DNA of 64,000 nucleotides from Haloferax marisrubri. Lineage in GTDB: Archaea; Halobacteriota; Halobacteria; Halobacteriales; Haloferacaceae. The position numbers and the translations under genes were made by a program. Positions 1 through 8,923 of this stretch are shown piece after piece. Location of the stretch: positions 124,001 through 188,000 of the forward strand of contig NZ_LOPW02000004.1 of assembly GCF_001469875.2 (NCBI RefSeq), written 5' to 3'. How positions within the stretch are numbered: the first letter of the stretch is position 1; each line of letters opens with the position of its first letter. The notes under the pieces were generated by a model that saw only the letters and a program-made list of their open reading frames with translations, was not told the DNA's origin and searched no databases.

Positions 1-87
1 TTCGGCGGGCACGAGGTATAGCAATTTCGGCGACACGTCGTGAAAGAATACGAACACTCATGGGAAAACGCGAGTAACGCCGATTCG

Positions 88-1050
88 ATGGCCGACCTCA
101 TCCCCTCCAGCCCGGGCGACCCGGACGACGACCGGGACGACCGAGACCCGCGAGTCGTCGGCCTCGACAGCGACGAGGCGGACGACCTGCTCGGCGCCAT
201 CTCCTCGTCGACCGCCCGGTCGGTCCTCGCGTCGCTCCACGAGTCGCCGGCGACGCCCTCCGACCTCGCCACCGAGGTCGACACGTCCCTCCAGAACGTC
301 CAGTACCACCTCGGGAACCTCTCGGAAGCGGGCCTCATCGAAGTCGCGGACACGAGGTACTCCGAGAAGGGCCGCGAGATGAAGGTGTACACGCCCGCGG
401 ACCGGGCGCTCGTCGTCGTCGCCGGGCGCGAGGACGAGACGAAGGGACTGAAGGGCGCGCTCACGCGCCTCATCGGCGGGGTCGGCGTCCTCGGTATCGG
501 CGCGGCCGTGGTAAACCGGCTCGCTCGAACCGGGTCGGTGCTCCCGTTCGGTTTCAGCACATCGGGCGGTAGTACGGGCGGTTCGGAAGCCGGCCAAAGC
601 GGCGGGTCGGGAGGCGACCTCAACGCGACCTATCAGGGCGATTCAGCCACCACGACCGCGGCCGAGACGACGCCGACCGCGACGCGGACGGCGACCGAAA
701 CCGCGACGACGACGACCGACGGCGGCGGCGGGTTCAGCATCGCCGAGGCGACCACGACGGCGGACTCGACGACGCAGACCGCCGAGGCGACACGGACCGC
801 GGCCGAATCGACGCAAACGGTGACGGAAGCCGCACGAACCGTGACGGAGACCGCGACCGCGACGCCGACACCGACGCCGGTTCCGGACACGACGGCCGCA
901 CAGACGGCCACGGAGACCGCGGCGCAACTCACGAGCGGGTCGGGCGGACTCGCCGGGACCATCGGGTCGCTCTCGCCGGGGACGCTGTTTTTCCTCGGCG
1001 GGTTGACCGTGCTTCTGGCGTGGGTCGCGGTGGGCGTACTGCGTGACTAA
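88..1050 (+). CDS. Membrane-anchored winged-helix transcriptional regulator with Thr-rich linker
   Basis: Probable one-component DNA-binding regulator. Residues about 24-110 form an ArsR-like winged helix, with a recognition region like TSLQNVQYHLGNLSEAGLIE. A weakly hydrophobic Gly-rich stretch follows (about 130-145), then a long Thr/Ala/Glu low-complexity segment (about 180-285), and a C-terminal transmembrane helix (about 293-316) ending in Arg-Asp. I chose the ATG start; an in-frame GTG at 40 would add 16 residues. A TATA-like ggtata at 15-20 does not settle the start. The target genes cannot be read from the sequence. The HTH assignment is firm; the topology is inferred from hydrophobicity. 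Confidence 0.8.
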   Translation: MADLIPSSPGDPDDDRDDRDPRVVGLDSDEADDLLGAISSSTARSVLASLHESPATPSDLATEVDTSLQNVQYHLGNLSEAGLIEVADTRYSEKGREMKVYTPADRALVVVAGREDETKGLKGALTRLIGGVGVLGIGAAVVNRLARTGSVLPFGFSTSGGSTGGSEAGQSGGSGGDLNATYQGDSATTTAAETTPTATRTATETATTTTDGGGGFSIAEATTTADSTTQTAEATRTAAESTQTVTEAARTVTETATATPTPTPVPDTTAAQTATETAAQLTSGSGGLAGTIGSLSPGTLFFLGGLTVLLAWVAVGVLRD

Positions 1051-1256
1051 AACGGCTGTTTGAGCTTACGGTGCGTATTTGATACCGTCACCCGTAGGGA
1101 TGAGTACGAGGTTGCGCGTGGCCCCCCAACGGCGACGGGACTGCCATCCGTGCCCCTGCCCCTCACCCCGTCGTCTCGCGCGGCCTCGGACTGTCCCCAA
1201 CAGGCTTCCCCGGCCTGTTCCCGCTGATTCTTCCGGCCCTCCACCGGACTCCGACG

Positions 1257-1775
1257 CTACCGCTCGGGAGTGATACGGAACGTCTCGAACGTCTCGCCGT
1301 CGACCGTGACGAGTCGCCCGCGGAGGCCGCCGTCCGGCAGTTCCTCCAGTTCCGCGTGCGCCTTGCGGTTGCCCCGCGGTTGGGCGTGGCTCCCCGGGTT
1401 GAGGAGCGGAATCGGTCCGGTACCGTCGAAGCCCGGCCGGTGGCTGTGCCCGAAGATGACCGCGTCGGCCCCGCGTTCGCGGCCGAACATCGAAAGCGCG
1501 GTGTTCCCGCCGCGGCGGGTGTGGGTCACCGCGAACTCGACGCCGCCGTAGGTGACGTTCCGCGCCGCGGGAATCCGGTCGCGAATCTCGGAGCCGTCGT
1601 TGTTGCCGTACACCGCGAGGAAGGTGTCGGCCTCGTCGATGAACGCGTCGAGGACGGACTCGCGCATGAAGTCGCCCGCGTGGACGACGAGGTCGGCCTC
1701 GCGGACCGCGTCGAGAGTTCGGTTAGTCAGTCGATGACCGTCCGTGCTGTGGGTGTCTGAGACGACGACGAGCAT
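1257..1775 (-). CDS. Calcineurin-like metallophosphoesterase (YfcE/MJ0936 type)
   Basis: Two-metal phosphodiesterase of the small YfcE/MJ0936 class, 172 aa and full length for that class. The metal-binding motifs are in order: SDTH (D6, H8), HAGD (D35), GNND (57-60), TH (H85) and GHSH (109-112), followed by NPGS. The start at MLVVVSDTH puts the first beta-strand at the N terminus; longer in-frame extensions look non-coding. It is encoded convergently with the regulator upstream and divergently from the cation transporter. The physiological substrate is unknown; family members hydrolyse phosphodiesters in vitro. Confidence 0.9.
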   Translation of the reverse strand: MLVVVSDTHSTDGHRLTNRTLDAVREADLVVHAGDFMRESVLDAFIDEADTFLAVYGNNDGSEIRDRIPAARNVTYGGVEFAVTHTRRGGNTALSMFGRERGADAVIFGHSHRPGFDGTGPIPLLNPGSHAQPRGNRKAHAELEELPDGGLRGRLVTVDGETFETFRITPER

Positions 1776-1907
1776 GCGCGGGGCTATGGCCCGGAGGGAT
1801 TGAAACCTACCGACTGCGCGGTGGGTCGGTCGGCCCGCCTCGGTCGAAGAGCGGTGTCCCGGTTCTTCGTCGGTAGCTCTATCCCGGCGGGGGGAGTGGC
1901 CCACGAC

Positions 1908-2852
1908 ATGGCAGGCAGTACGTCCGTCGTCGTCGCCGCGCTCTTCGCGAACGGCGCGATTGCGATTCTCAAGTTCCTCGGCTATCTCGCGACCGGGAGC
2001 CCCTCCATGCTCTCCGAAACGTATCACTCCATCTCCGACACCGGCAACCAGGTGTTCCTCCTCATCGGCATCCGCGACAGCAAGCGCGACGAGACGCAGT
2101 CGCACCCCTTCGGCTACGGGAAATCACAGTTCTTCTACTCGTTTCTCGTCTCCGTGATGCTGTTCGGTATCGCCGGGTGGGAGTCGGCCAAACACGGCTA
2201 CGACGCCCTGATGCACCCCGGACACGGCGGGGGCGGTGAGGCGCTCTTCCTGCTCGGCTTCGAAATCGAACCCGTGTTGGTCAACGTCGCCATCCTCCTC
2301 GGCGCAATCGCCTTCGAGAGTTACGCCTTCCTGAAGGCGAACGCCGAACTCCGCCGGCAGATGGAGGAGTACGAGTGGAGCGGTCTCGTGGAGGCGTTCC
2401 GGGAGACGAGCGACGTGACGACGCTCACGGCGTTCACAGAGGACACCGTCGCCCTCGTCGGCGCGATGCTCGCGCTCGTCGGCATCGGTCTCACCGAACT
2501 CACGGGCAACGAGCTGTTCGACGCCGGCGCGGCGCTCCTCATCGGGATACTGCTCATGGGCTTCGCCATCGCGCTCGCGTGGGAGAACAAGCGCCTGCTC
2601 ATCGGCGAGAGCGTCCCCATGGACGAAGAACAGGCCCTCCGCAACATCGTCAAAAACGACCCGCGGGTCGTCCACATCGACCACTTCCGCGCGAGTTACG
2701 TCGGCCCCGAGAAACTGCTCGTCGCCCTCGATGTGAGCTTCGACCCCGAACTCGACACCGAGGAACTCGACGACCACATCAGCGAAATCGAGGCCGAACT
2801 CAAGGCGGCCGACGAACGGGTCCACTTCGTCTATATCGAACCCGAACTGTAA
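1908..2852 (+). CDS. Cation diffusion facilitator (CDF) family transporter
   Basis: Probable divalent metal efflux transporter of the plasma membrane, 314 aa. The first helices carry the CDF signature, with HxxxD at H40/D44 (YHSISD). The later helix carries TEDTVALVG where most CDFs have a second HxxxD; this ExxxD-like variant resembles the ZnT9/SLC30A9 branch. The C-terminal cytoplasmic domain (about 230-314) has the CDF beta-alpha-beta fold pattern (RVVHIDHFRASYVGPEKLLV). The ATG at 1908 is preferred because upstream in-frame residues are not membrane-like. The metal specificity (Zn, Mn, Co) cannot be read. Confidence 0.9.
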   Translation: MAGSTSVVVAALFANGAIAILKFLGYLATGSPSMLSETYHSISDTGNQVFLLIGIRDSKRDETQSHPFGYGKSQFFYSFLVSVMLFGIAGWESAKHGYDALMHPGHGGGGEALFLLGFEIEPVLVNVAILLGAIAFESYAFLKANAELRRQMEEYEWSGLVEAFRETSDVTTLTAFTEDTVALVGAMLALVGIGLTELTGNELFDAGAALLIGILLMGFAIALAWENKRLLIGESVPMDEEQALRNIVKNDPRVVHIDHFRASYVGPEKLLVALDVSFDPELDTEELDDHISEIEAELKAADERVHFVYIEPEL

Positions 2853-2892
2853 GCCGAGCGGGCCGCCAGCGGCCGACTGAATATTTCTCCGA

Positions 2893-3918
2893 TTACCGCG
2901 ATTCCACCGCGTCGGCGACGAGTTCGACCGCGTTCTCTACGTCCTCCCGCGAGACGTTCAGGTTCGTCGTAAAGCGAGTATGGTACTCGCCGAACGTGCC
3001 ACCGAGGACGCCCGCGTCGTCGCACAGACTCACGAACTCCTCGGCCGTCAGCCCAGCGCCCTCGGAATCGACGACGACGATGTTCGTGTCGGGCGTCGGC
3101 ACCGACAGGCCGGAGACGGCGTCGAGCCCCTCGGCGAGGACGCGGGCGTTCTCGTGGTCGTCGGCGAGGCGGTCGACGTTGTCGAGCGCGACGAGTCCCG
3201 GCGCGGCGATGAGACCGGCCTGTCGCATACCGCCGCCGAACTGCTTTCTGACGCGGACGGCCTCCTCGATGAACGCTTCGGGACCGGCGAGCATCGAGCC
3301 GACGGGCGCGCCGAGTCCCTTCGAGAGACAGAACATCACCGTGTCCACGTGTTCGACCATCGCGGCGGGGTCCTCGTCGAGGGCGACGCAGGCGTTGAAC
3401 AGGCGCGCGCCGTCGAGGTGGACCGGAATCCCGAGGTCGCTGGCGGCGTCGGCCGCGGCGTCGATATCGGCTTTCGGAATCGCGACGCCGCCGCGGGCGT
3501 TGTGAGTGTTTTCGAGGCACAGCACGCCCGTGCCGGCGACGTGAAGCGACTCCTCGCGGGCGTGGTCGCGGACCTGCTCGGGGGTCGGCGCGGCGCGCTC
3601 GCCGGCGTCGTACGCGCGGACCTGCAGGCCCGAGAGTTGGGCGAAGCCGCCGACCTCCCACTTGTAGACGTGCGCCTTTGCATCCACGAGCGCCTCCTGC
3701 CCGGGGTCGGCGTGAACGCGGGCGGCGATTTGGTTGCCCATCGTCCCCGACGGCACGAACAGCGCGGCCTCCTTGCCGACCAGTTCGGCGGCGCGCGCTT
3801 CGAGTTCGTTCACGGTCGGGTCGTCGCCGTACACGTCGTCGCCGACGGCGGCGTCGCGGGCGGCCTCGCGCATCTCGTCGGACGGGAGCGTGACGGTGTC
3901 GCTTCGGAGGTCGATCAT
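2893..3918 (-). CDS. ltaE: Low-specificity threonine aldolase
   Basis: PLP-dependent enzyme of fold type I that cleaves threonine or allo-threonine to glycine and acetaldehyde. It starts with the family hallmark [12 protein letters not shown] and has 341 aa, as is usual. The PLP-binding lysine is K200 in [14 protein letters not shown]; the pyridine-nitrogen aspartate is D169 in HLDGAR. It is transcribed divergently from the M29 peptidase, and the 116-base gap must hold both promoters. Stereospecificity cannot be predicted. Confidence 0.93.
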   Translation of the reverse strand: MIDLRSDTVTLPSDEMREAARDAAVGDDVYGDDPTVNELEARAAELVGKEAALFVPSGTMGNQIAARVHADPGQEALVDAKAHVYKWEVGGFAQLSGLQVRAYDAGERAAPTPEQVRDHAREESLHVAGTGVLCLENTHNARGGVAIPKADIDAAADAASDLGIPVHLDGARLFNACVALDEDPAAMVEHVDTVMFCLSKGLGAPVGSMLAGPEAFIEEAVRVRKQFGGGMRQAGLIAAPGLVALDNVDRLADDHENARVLAEGLDAVSGLSVPTPDTNIVVVDSEGAGLTAEEFVSLCDDAGVLGGTFGEYHTRFTTNLNVSREDVENAVELVADAVESR

Positions 3919-4034
3919 GCGCGGAGAGACCGCGCCGACGGAGAAATAAACGGTGGTCCGCGGGGCGTTCCCGTCGGGCGTCGCAATATTTGCGCTTCGA
4001 AAGGTGTTTGCCCCGGGGACACACACGACGCGGT

Positions 4035-5117
4035 ATGGACCCGCGCATCCGCGAGCACGCACAGACCATCGTCGACCACTCCACGAGCGTCGAGGCCGGC
4101 GACAACGTGGTCGTCTCCGCGCCCTCGGTGGCCGAAGACCTCGTCACGGCCATCCACGAACTGCTCGGCGACCGCGGCGCGAACGTCGTCGCGATGGACG
4201 CGAACCCGCGGTTCACCCGCGCGTTCCTCCGCGCCGGCGACGACGACTACGAGACGCCCGAGCACGTGCTGGCGCTCTACGAGGAGACGGACGTCATCAT
4301 CCGCGTCCGCGGCGAGACGAACGCCACCGAACAGAGCGACGTGCCGCCCGAGACGAACGCCGCGTACAAGCGCGCGTACAAACCCGTGCAGGGCGAGATG
4401 CTCTCGAAGCGCTGGTGTCTCACCCAGTACCCCGCGAAGGGGAGCGCCCAACTGGCGGGCATGAGCACCGAGGCCTACGAGAACTTCGTCTACGACGCCG
4501 TCACTCTCGACTGGGAGGCGCAGGGCGAACTCCAACAGCAGTTGGTCGACATCCTCAACGACGGCGACGAGGTCCGCATCAAATCGGGCGACGAGACCGA
4601 CGTGACGATGAGCATCGCCGGCAACACCGCCATCAACGACACGGCCGAGCACAACCTCCCCGGCGGGGAAGTGTTCACCGCGCCCGTGAAGGACTCCGTG
4701 AACGGCGAGGTCTACTTCGACCTGCCGCTGTACCGGCAGGGCCGCGAGGTCTCCGGCGTCCGCGTCCGCTTCGAGGACGGCGAGGTCGTCGACTACTCCG
4801 CCGAGGGCAACGAGGAGGTCTTAGACGGCGTGTTCGACACCGACGAGGGCGCGCGCTACCTCGGCGAACTCGGCATCGGCATGAACCGCAGCATCGACCA
4901 GTTCACCTACAACATGCTGTTCGACGAGAAGATGGGCGACACCGTCCACATGGCCGTCGGCTCGGCGTACCCCGAGACGGTCGGCGCGGACAACGAAATC
5001 AACGAGAGCGCCGAGCACGTCGACATGATCGTCGACATGTCCGAGGACTCGGTCATCGAGGTCGACGGCGAGGTCGTCCAGCGGGACGGCACGTTCGTCT
5101 TCGAAGACGGGTTCTGA
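4035..5117 (+). CDS. M29-family (AmpS/AmpT-like) metallo-aminopeptidase
   Basis: Cytoplasmic metallo-aminopeptidase of MEROPS family M29, 360 aa. The conserved blocks with putative metal ligands are present: the Glu in NLPGGEVFTAPV, the Glu in GELGIGMN, the His in GDTVHMAVG and the His/Asp pair in EHVDMIVDM near the C terminus. The start at MDPRIREHAQ matches the usual family N terminus. It likely recycles peptides; the substrate preference is unknown. Confidence 0.9.
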   Translation: MDPRIREHAQTIVDHSTSVEAGDNVVVSAPSVAEDLVTAIHELLGDRGANVVAMDANPRFTRAFLRAGDDDYETPEHVLALYEETDVIIRVRGETNATEQSDVPPETNAAYKRAYKPVQGEMLSKRWCLTQYPAKGSAQLAGMSTEAYENFVYDAVTLDWEAQGELQQQLVDILNDGDEVRIKSGDETDVTMSIAGNTAINDTAEHNLPGGEVFTAPVKDSVNGEVYFDLPLYRQGREVSGVRVRFEDGEVVDYSAEGNEEVLDGVFDTDEGARYLGELGIGMNRSIDQFTYNMLFDEKMGDTVHMAVGSAYPETVGADNEINESAEHVDMIVDMSEDSVIEVDGEVVQRDGTFVFEDGF

Positions 5118-5400
5118 CCGGGTCGGCGACGCGCCCTCCCGTTCGCGAACAACCCGCAACATTTCGTCTCCAGTTTATCCATCGAGGAATCGCGCCACGT
5201 CATCGGGTTTTCCAGTCGAAACAGTAGCCTTCGAACAGCCGCCGAAATCGACACGGAAACGCGGGGTTCGGACGGAGCGTATCGACCGAAAACCGTAGAT
5301 TCTCCAGTCGAAGCGGTGCCCTCCCAGCTATAGACAGGCATGTGACAACAATACACACATCCCAGTAGGTTTATTTCGAATAGTCGATGAACACGAACCG

Positions 5401-5553
5401 ATGCCAGCGGTTCAGTGCCGGGAGTGTGGACGCGACGTGGCGGTCCACGAGATAGAGACCACCACCAAGACGACACCCGACGGGTTCGACACGAGGTATC
5501 GGTGCCCCTACTGCAAGTCGGAGATGCGAGACGTGAAAACGCGAATCGTCTGA
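5401..5553 (+). CDS. Zinc-ribbon microprotein (50 aa)
   Basis: Short gene encoding 50 residues with two CxxC knuckles (CREC at 6-9 and CPYC at 38-41), a classic four-cysteine zinc ribbon of the type common among haloarchaeal microproteins. A TATA-like tttatt at 5370-5375 sits about 28 bases before the ATG, the geometry of a leaderless haloarchaeal promoter. It ends five bases before the convergent lrp stop. No function is assigned. Confidence rests on the zinc-knuckle pattern plus promoter spacing. Confidence 0.75.
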   Translation: MPAVQCRECGRDVAVHEIETTTKTTPDGFDTRYRCPYCKSEMRDVKTRIV

Positions 5554-5558
5554 CGGCG

Positions 5559-6017
5559 TTACTGGTCGAGGTCGAGTTCGAACTGCTCGTTTTCGGTGAC
5601 GGAGTTGAGCACGACCGAGGTGTTGGACTCGCGGATGTCCGCGTCGGTGAGCAGTTTCTTGATCTGCGTGTTCATGCCGTCGGTGTCGCGGAACTTGCCG
5701 ATGGCGATGATGTCGTAGTCGCCGGTGACCTCGTACACCGAAATCATCTGCTTTTCGGCGCGGAGGCGCTCGGTGATGTCGGGGAGCGCAGAGCCCTCGA
5801 CTTTGAGTTGAATGACGGCGGTTACGTCGTAGCCGAGCGCGTCGTAGTTGACGCGGGGTGTGTAGCCCTCGATGACGCCTTCGTCTTCGAGATCTCGGAG
5901 GTGATTGGAGACGGTCGTCACCGACACGTCGAGTTCTTCGGCGAGGCTTCGCAGACTCGCTCGACCGTCGCCGAGGAGTGCGTTGATGAGCTTCGCGTCG
6001 AGGTTTTCGTACGTCAT
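5559..6017 (-). CDS. lrp: Lrp/AsnC-family transcriptional regulator
   Basis: 152-aa regulator with an N-terminal HTH (about 1-50; [20 protein letters not shown]) and a C-terminal RAM/AsnC ligand-binding domain (about 60-145; [16 protein letters not shown]). It is divergent from glutamine synthetase, an arrangement conserved in haloarchaea. Control of glnA and nitrogen or amino-acid metabolism is therefore the natural inference. A promoter-like TTCGTAAAATT on the minus strand gives a near-leaderless transcript. The effector amino acid is not predictable. Confidence 0.93.
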   Translation of the reverse strand: MTYENLDAKLINALLGDGRASLRSLAEELDVSVTTVSNHLRDLEDEGVIEGYTPRVNYDALGYDVTAVIQLKVEGSALPDITERLRAEKQMISVYEVTGDYDIIAIGKFRDTDGMNTQIKKLLTDADIRESNTSVVLNSVTENEQFELDLDQ

Positions 6018-6044
6018 TACATCTACACACCGTCCCGGGGCATT

Positions 6045-6112
6045 AGAATTTTACGAATATCCAATTCTGTGGCAAGCCGCGGGGAATTGCATTAAGCGGA
6101 AAGGTCTTTATA
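6045..6112. promoter_or_regulatory. Divergent lrp/glnA promoters with a candidate Lrp operator
   Basis: On the plus strand TTTATA at 6107-6112 lies about 32 bases before the glnA ATG. On the minus strand a TAAAATT-type box (about 6047-6055) lies about 30 bases before the lrp ATG. Between the two boxes is an imperfect inverted repeat, ATCCAATTC (6059-6067) and GAATTGCAT (6084-6092), with 8 of 9 positions matching. It is a plausible Lrp-type site able to act on both genes; the operator role is inference. Confidence 0.6.
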
Positions 6113-6143
6113 GTGCGGGTGTTCGAATCGCGTGTTCAGGAAA

Positions 6144-7514
6144 ATGACGGAAGACAACGCACTCACCGACGGCGGCCTGAGCGACGAGGCACAGGCAGTC
6201 ATCGACGAGATCGAAGAGAAGAATGTCGACTTCCTCCGACTCCAGTTCACCGACATTCTTGGAACGGTCAAAAACGTCTCCATCCCGGCCTCGCAGGCCG
6301 AGAAGGCGTTCACCGAGGGTATCTACTTCGACGGTTCCTCCATCGACGGCTTCGTGCGCATTCAGGAGTCCGACATGCGCCTCGAGCCCGACCCGTCGAC
6401 GTTCGCCGTCCTCCCGTGGCGGAAGAAGGAAAACAGCGCCGCAGGCCGCCTCATCTGTGACGTGTTCAACACGTCCACCGGCGAGCCCTTCAGCGGCGAC
6501 CCGCGTGGCGTCCTCAAGCGCGCCATCGAGCGCGCAGAGGAGATGGGCTATGACGTGAACGTCGCCCCCGAACCGGAGTTCTTCCTGTTCGAAGAAGACG
6601 AGGACGGCCGCGCGACGACCGTCACGAACGACGCCGGCGGCTACTTCGACCTCGCCCCGAAGGACCTCGCGTCCGACGTGCGCCGCGACATCATCTACGG
6701 TCTCGAAAGCATGGGCTTCGACATCGAAGCCTCGCACCACGAGGTCGCCGAGGGCCAGCACGAGATTAACTTCACGTACGACGACGCCCTCTCGACGGCC
6801 GACAACGTCGCCACCTTCCGGTCCGTCGTCCGCGCCATCGCGGCCGAACACGACCTCCACGCGACGTTCATGCCCAAGCCCATCCCGCGTATCAACGGCT
6901 CCGGCATGCACACCCACATCTCGCTGTTCCAGGACGGCGAGAACGCGTTCCACGACGGCGACGACGAGTTCGACCTGAGCGACACGGCCAAGAGCTTCGT
7001 CGCGGGCATCCTCGACCACGCGCCCGCAATCACGGCCGTCGCCGACCCGACAGTCAACTCCTACAAGCGCCTCGTCCCCGGCTACGAAGCGCCGGTCTAC
7101 ATCGCGTGGTCCGACCGCAACCGCTCGGCGCTCATCCGCAAGCCGGCCGCCCGCACGCCGGCCGCCTCGCGTATCGAGGCCCGCTTCCCCGACCCGTCCT
7201 GTAACCCGTACCTCGCGTTCGCCGCGCTCATCCACGCCGGTCTCGACGGCGTCGAGAAGGACCTCGACTGCCCCGACCCGGTCCGCGAGAACATCTACGA
7301 GTTCGACGAGGAGAAGCGCGAAGAGTACGGCATCGAGACGCTCCCGAAGGACCTCGGCGGCGCAGTCGACGCCCTCGAAGAGGACGAAGTCATCCAGGAC
7401 GCCCTGGGCGACCACGTCTTCGAGAAGTTCGTCGAAGCCAAGCGCTCCGAGTTCAAGGACTACCTCGTCGACGTCTCCCAGTGGGAACTCGACCGGTACC
7501 TCGAGACGTTCTAA
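6144..7514 (+). CDS. glnA: Glutamine synthetase, type I
   Basis: ATP-dependent amination of glutamate to glutamine; cytoplasmic dodecamer in the GS-I family. It has 456 aa with the full-length beta-grasp plus catalytic domain. Motifs: DGSSIDGF, the metal and glutamate-binding [21 protein letters not shown] and RSALIRKPA. The Tyr adenylylation loop of GS-I-beta enzymes is replaced by an acidic stretch, consistent with the alpha subtype and no adenylylation control. The ATG at 6144 is favoured over a GTG four codons upstream by the position of the TATA box. Confidence 0.97.
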   Translation: MTEDNALTDGGLSDEAQAVIDEIEEKNVDFLRLQFTDILGTVKNVSIPASQAEKAFTEGIYFDGSSIDGFVRIQESDMRLEPDPSTFAVLPWRKKENSAAGRLICDVFNTSTGEPFSGDPRGVLKRAIERAEEMGYDVNVAPEPEFFLFEEDEDGRATTVTNDAGGYFDLAPKDLASDVRRDIIYGLESMGFDIEASHHEVAEGQHEINFTYDDALSTADNVATFRSVVRAIAAEHDLHATFMPKPIPRINGSGMHTHISLFQDGENAFHDGDDEFDLSDTAKSFVAGILDHAPAITAVADPTVNSYKRLVPGYEAPVYIAWSDRNRSALIRKPAARTPAASRIEARFPDPSCNPYLAFAALIHAGLDGVEKDLDCPDPVRENIYEFDEEKREEYGIETLPKDLGGAVDALEEDEVIQDALGDHVFEKFVEAKRSEFKDYLVDVSQWELDRYLETF

Positions 7515-7536
7515 CCGTCGCGCACGCCTAACACCG

Positions 7537-7546
7537 ATTTTTCTTT
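7537..7546 (+). terminator. T-rich terminator after glnA
   Basis: An ATTTTTCTTT tract starts 23 bases past the glnA stop. Archaeal RNA polymerase terminates at such T-tracts without needing a hairpin. No strong stem precedes it. Confidence 0.5.
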
Positions 7547-7689
7547 CGCGCTCGCTCGCCGGAGAGCAACGGCGACGACGACAGCGCCACACAGAGACCA
7601 AACGAGAGTCATCCGCCTCCGGCAGTAGCCGAACCGCGACCGACTCGCGGCCGAGGGTCTACGTGCCCCCGTCCCGTAGCGACGCGCGA

Positions 7690-7884
7690 ATGTCGCTCGT
7701 CTCTGACCTCGCGTTCGTCGCGTTCGGGCTCGTCCTGTTCGTTTTCTCTGAGGACATGCGGTTCGCCCGGCGGTTCGGCCCGGTGACGGACGGGGCGCGG
7801 TCGTCCGAGACCGGCGGCGTCGCCTTCAGATTTCTCGGCGGTATTTTCGTCGCCGTCGGACTCGCAAAGCTCGCCGGGTTGTGA
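7690..7884 (+). CDS. Small membrane protein, two predicted helices
   Basis: 64 residues with two hydrophobic segments (about 5-20 and 47-63) separated by a charged loop containing RFARRFGPVTDG. Composition matches neighbouring haloarchaeal membrane proteins. No family is recognised. The ATG is chosen because the preceding in-frame codons (from GTG at 7663) do not look membrane-like. Moderate confidence, based on length, codon usage and helix pattern only. Confidence 0.55.
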   Translation: MSLVSDLAFVAFGLVLFVFSEDMRFARRFGPVTDGARSSETGGVAFRFLGGIFVAVGLAKLAGL

Positions 7885-7947
7885 GCGGGCAGAATCGTCG
7901 CAGTCGGAACAGAGAGGTGTCAGTCGCGCCGTCGGTGACGGCCAACG

Positions 7948-7975
7948 AGTCAGTCAGTCAGTCAGTCAATCAGTC
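7948..7975. repeat. (AGTC)n microsatellite over the end of the PAP2 gene
   Basis: Seven tetranucleotide units AGTC, one of them degenerate (AATC), run across the stop codon of the PAP2 gene on the minus strand, which ends at 7970. A change in copy number would move or abolish that stop. Confidence 0.8.
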
Positions 7976-8920
7976 GGCGCGCTGGGTTGCTCCGTTTCCG
8001 AGCCCAAGTCGGCCCTGTAACTTCGGCGCGACGAGGATGAACGCGACCACCGCCGCGGTGGCGAGCACCGTCACCGGGACCGAGGCGTCGATTACGTCGA
8101 CGCCGACCCAGAGGCCGCCCGCACCGAGGAACGCGACGAGCGCGACCGGCGGCGACAGCGTCGAGAGCGACTCGTGGTCGGCGAGTCGCGTCCAGCCGAC
8201 GAGACCGCCGACCGACCCGCCGAGGGCCGCCGCGGCGTTTTCTGTGTGTCCGGGGACACCCGTGATGGTCACCACCGCGAGCGCGATAACGCTCAGACCG
8301 GCCGCGATGGCGAACAGGCGCGCCGGGTCGAGGTGACCGGCGGCGTCGGGGTCGTCCGCGGCGGCGACAGAAAAGACCGCCTTCAGGAAGCCGAGGCCGA
8401 GGAGGACGCCGACGACGATATCGACGCCGTAGTGGACGCCGAGGACGACCCGCGAGAGCGAGACGGTGCCGACGACGACCGCCGCGGCGACGAGTCGGCG
8501 GCGACGGTCCCACAGGTCGAGAAGCGAGACCGCGGCCCCGTAGACGACGGTCGTCCCGAGGGCGTGGCCGCTCGGGAAGCCGAAGCCGTCGTCGGTCGTG
8601 AACGAGACGAACAGGTCCGAAAGCGGCGACGGCCACGCAGGGGCGTCGGCCACGGCCGCGGTCGGCGGTCGCGGCAGGGCGAAGCCGACTTTCAGCGCGG
8701 TGACGAGCGCCAGCGACCCGAGCGCGAGGCCGACGAAAGAGGCCGCGGTCCGCCGCGGGCGCGCCGTGATTCGAGGCCGACAGAGCCAGTACAGCGACGT
8801 GAACGCGACGAAGAAAAACCACTGGTCGCCGAGTTGGGTGACGAGGCCGAACAGGAAGACGAGCGCGTCGGGCGCGTCCGCGAGCACCGTCTCACCGACG
8901 CCACGGGTCTGCAGGTACAT
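7970..8920 (-). CDS. PAP2-superfamily membrane phosphatase
   Basis: Integral-membrane lipid phosphatase or phosphotransferase, 316 aa. All three PAP2 signatures are present: K(x6)RP as KVGFALPRP, PSGH in FGFPSGHALGTT, and SR(x5)H(x3)D as SRVVLGVHYGVD. About five helices of the core are followed by further C-terminal hydrophobic segments of unknown role. The start lies just downstream of the YihY-like gene's stop (3 bases), so the two are probably co-transcribed. The substrate is likely a (poly)prenyl or lipid phosphate but is not determined by sequence. Confidence 0.9.
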   Translation of the reverse strand: MYLQTRGVGETVLADAPDALVFLFGLVTQLGDQWFFFVAFTSLYWLCRPRITARPRRTAASFVGLALGSLALVTALKVGFALPRPPTAAVADAPAWPSPLSDLFVSFTTDDGFGFPSGHALGTTVVYGAAVSLLDLWDRRRRLVAAAVVVGTVSLSRVVLGVHYGVDIVVGVLLGLGFLKAVFSVAAADDPDAAGHLDPARLFAIAAGLSVIALAVVTITGVPGHTENAAAALGGSVGGLVGWTRLADHESLSTLSPPVALVAFLGAGGLWVGVDVIDASVPVTVLATAAVVAFILVAPKLQGRLGLGNGATQRAD

Positions 8921-8923
8921 CGG

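Noticed and set aside
1079-1273. 64-codon plus-strand frame between the regulator and the phosphoesterase
   Set aside because: Pro/Arg-rich composition unlike the acidic haloarchaeal proteins here and overlap with the end of the phosphoesterase gene. I see nothing else in 1051-1256.
6114-6132. tRNA-like TTCGAATC near the glnA promoter
   Set aside because: Only the T-loop-like string is present; no acceptor stem or D/anticodon arms flank it and it overlaps the promoter region.
7663-7689. Longer N terminus of the small membrane protein
   Set aside because: The GTG-started extension is polar and arginine-containing, and the ATG at 7690 begins the hydrophobic segment.
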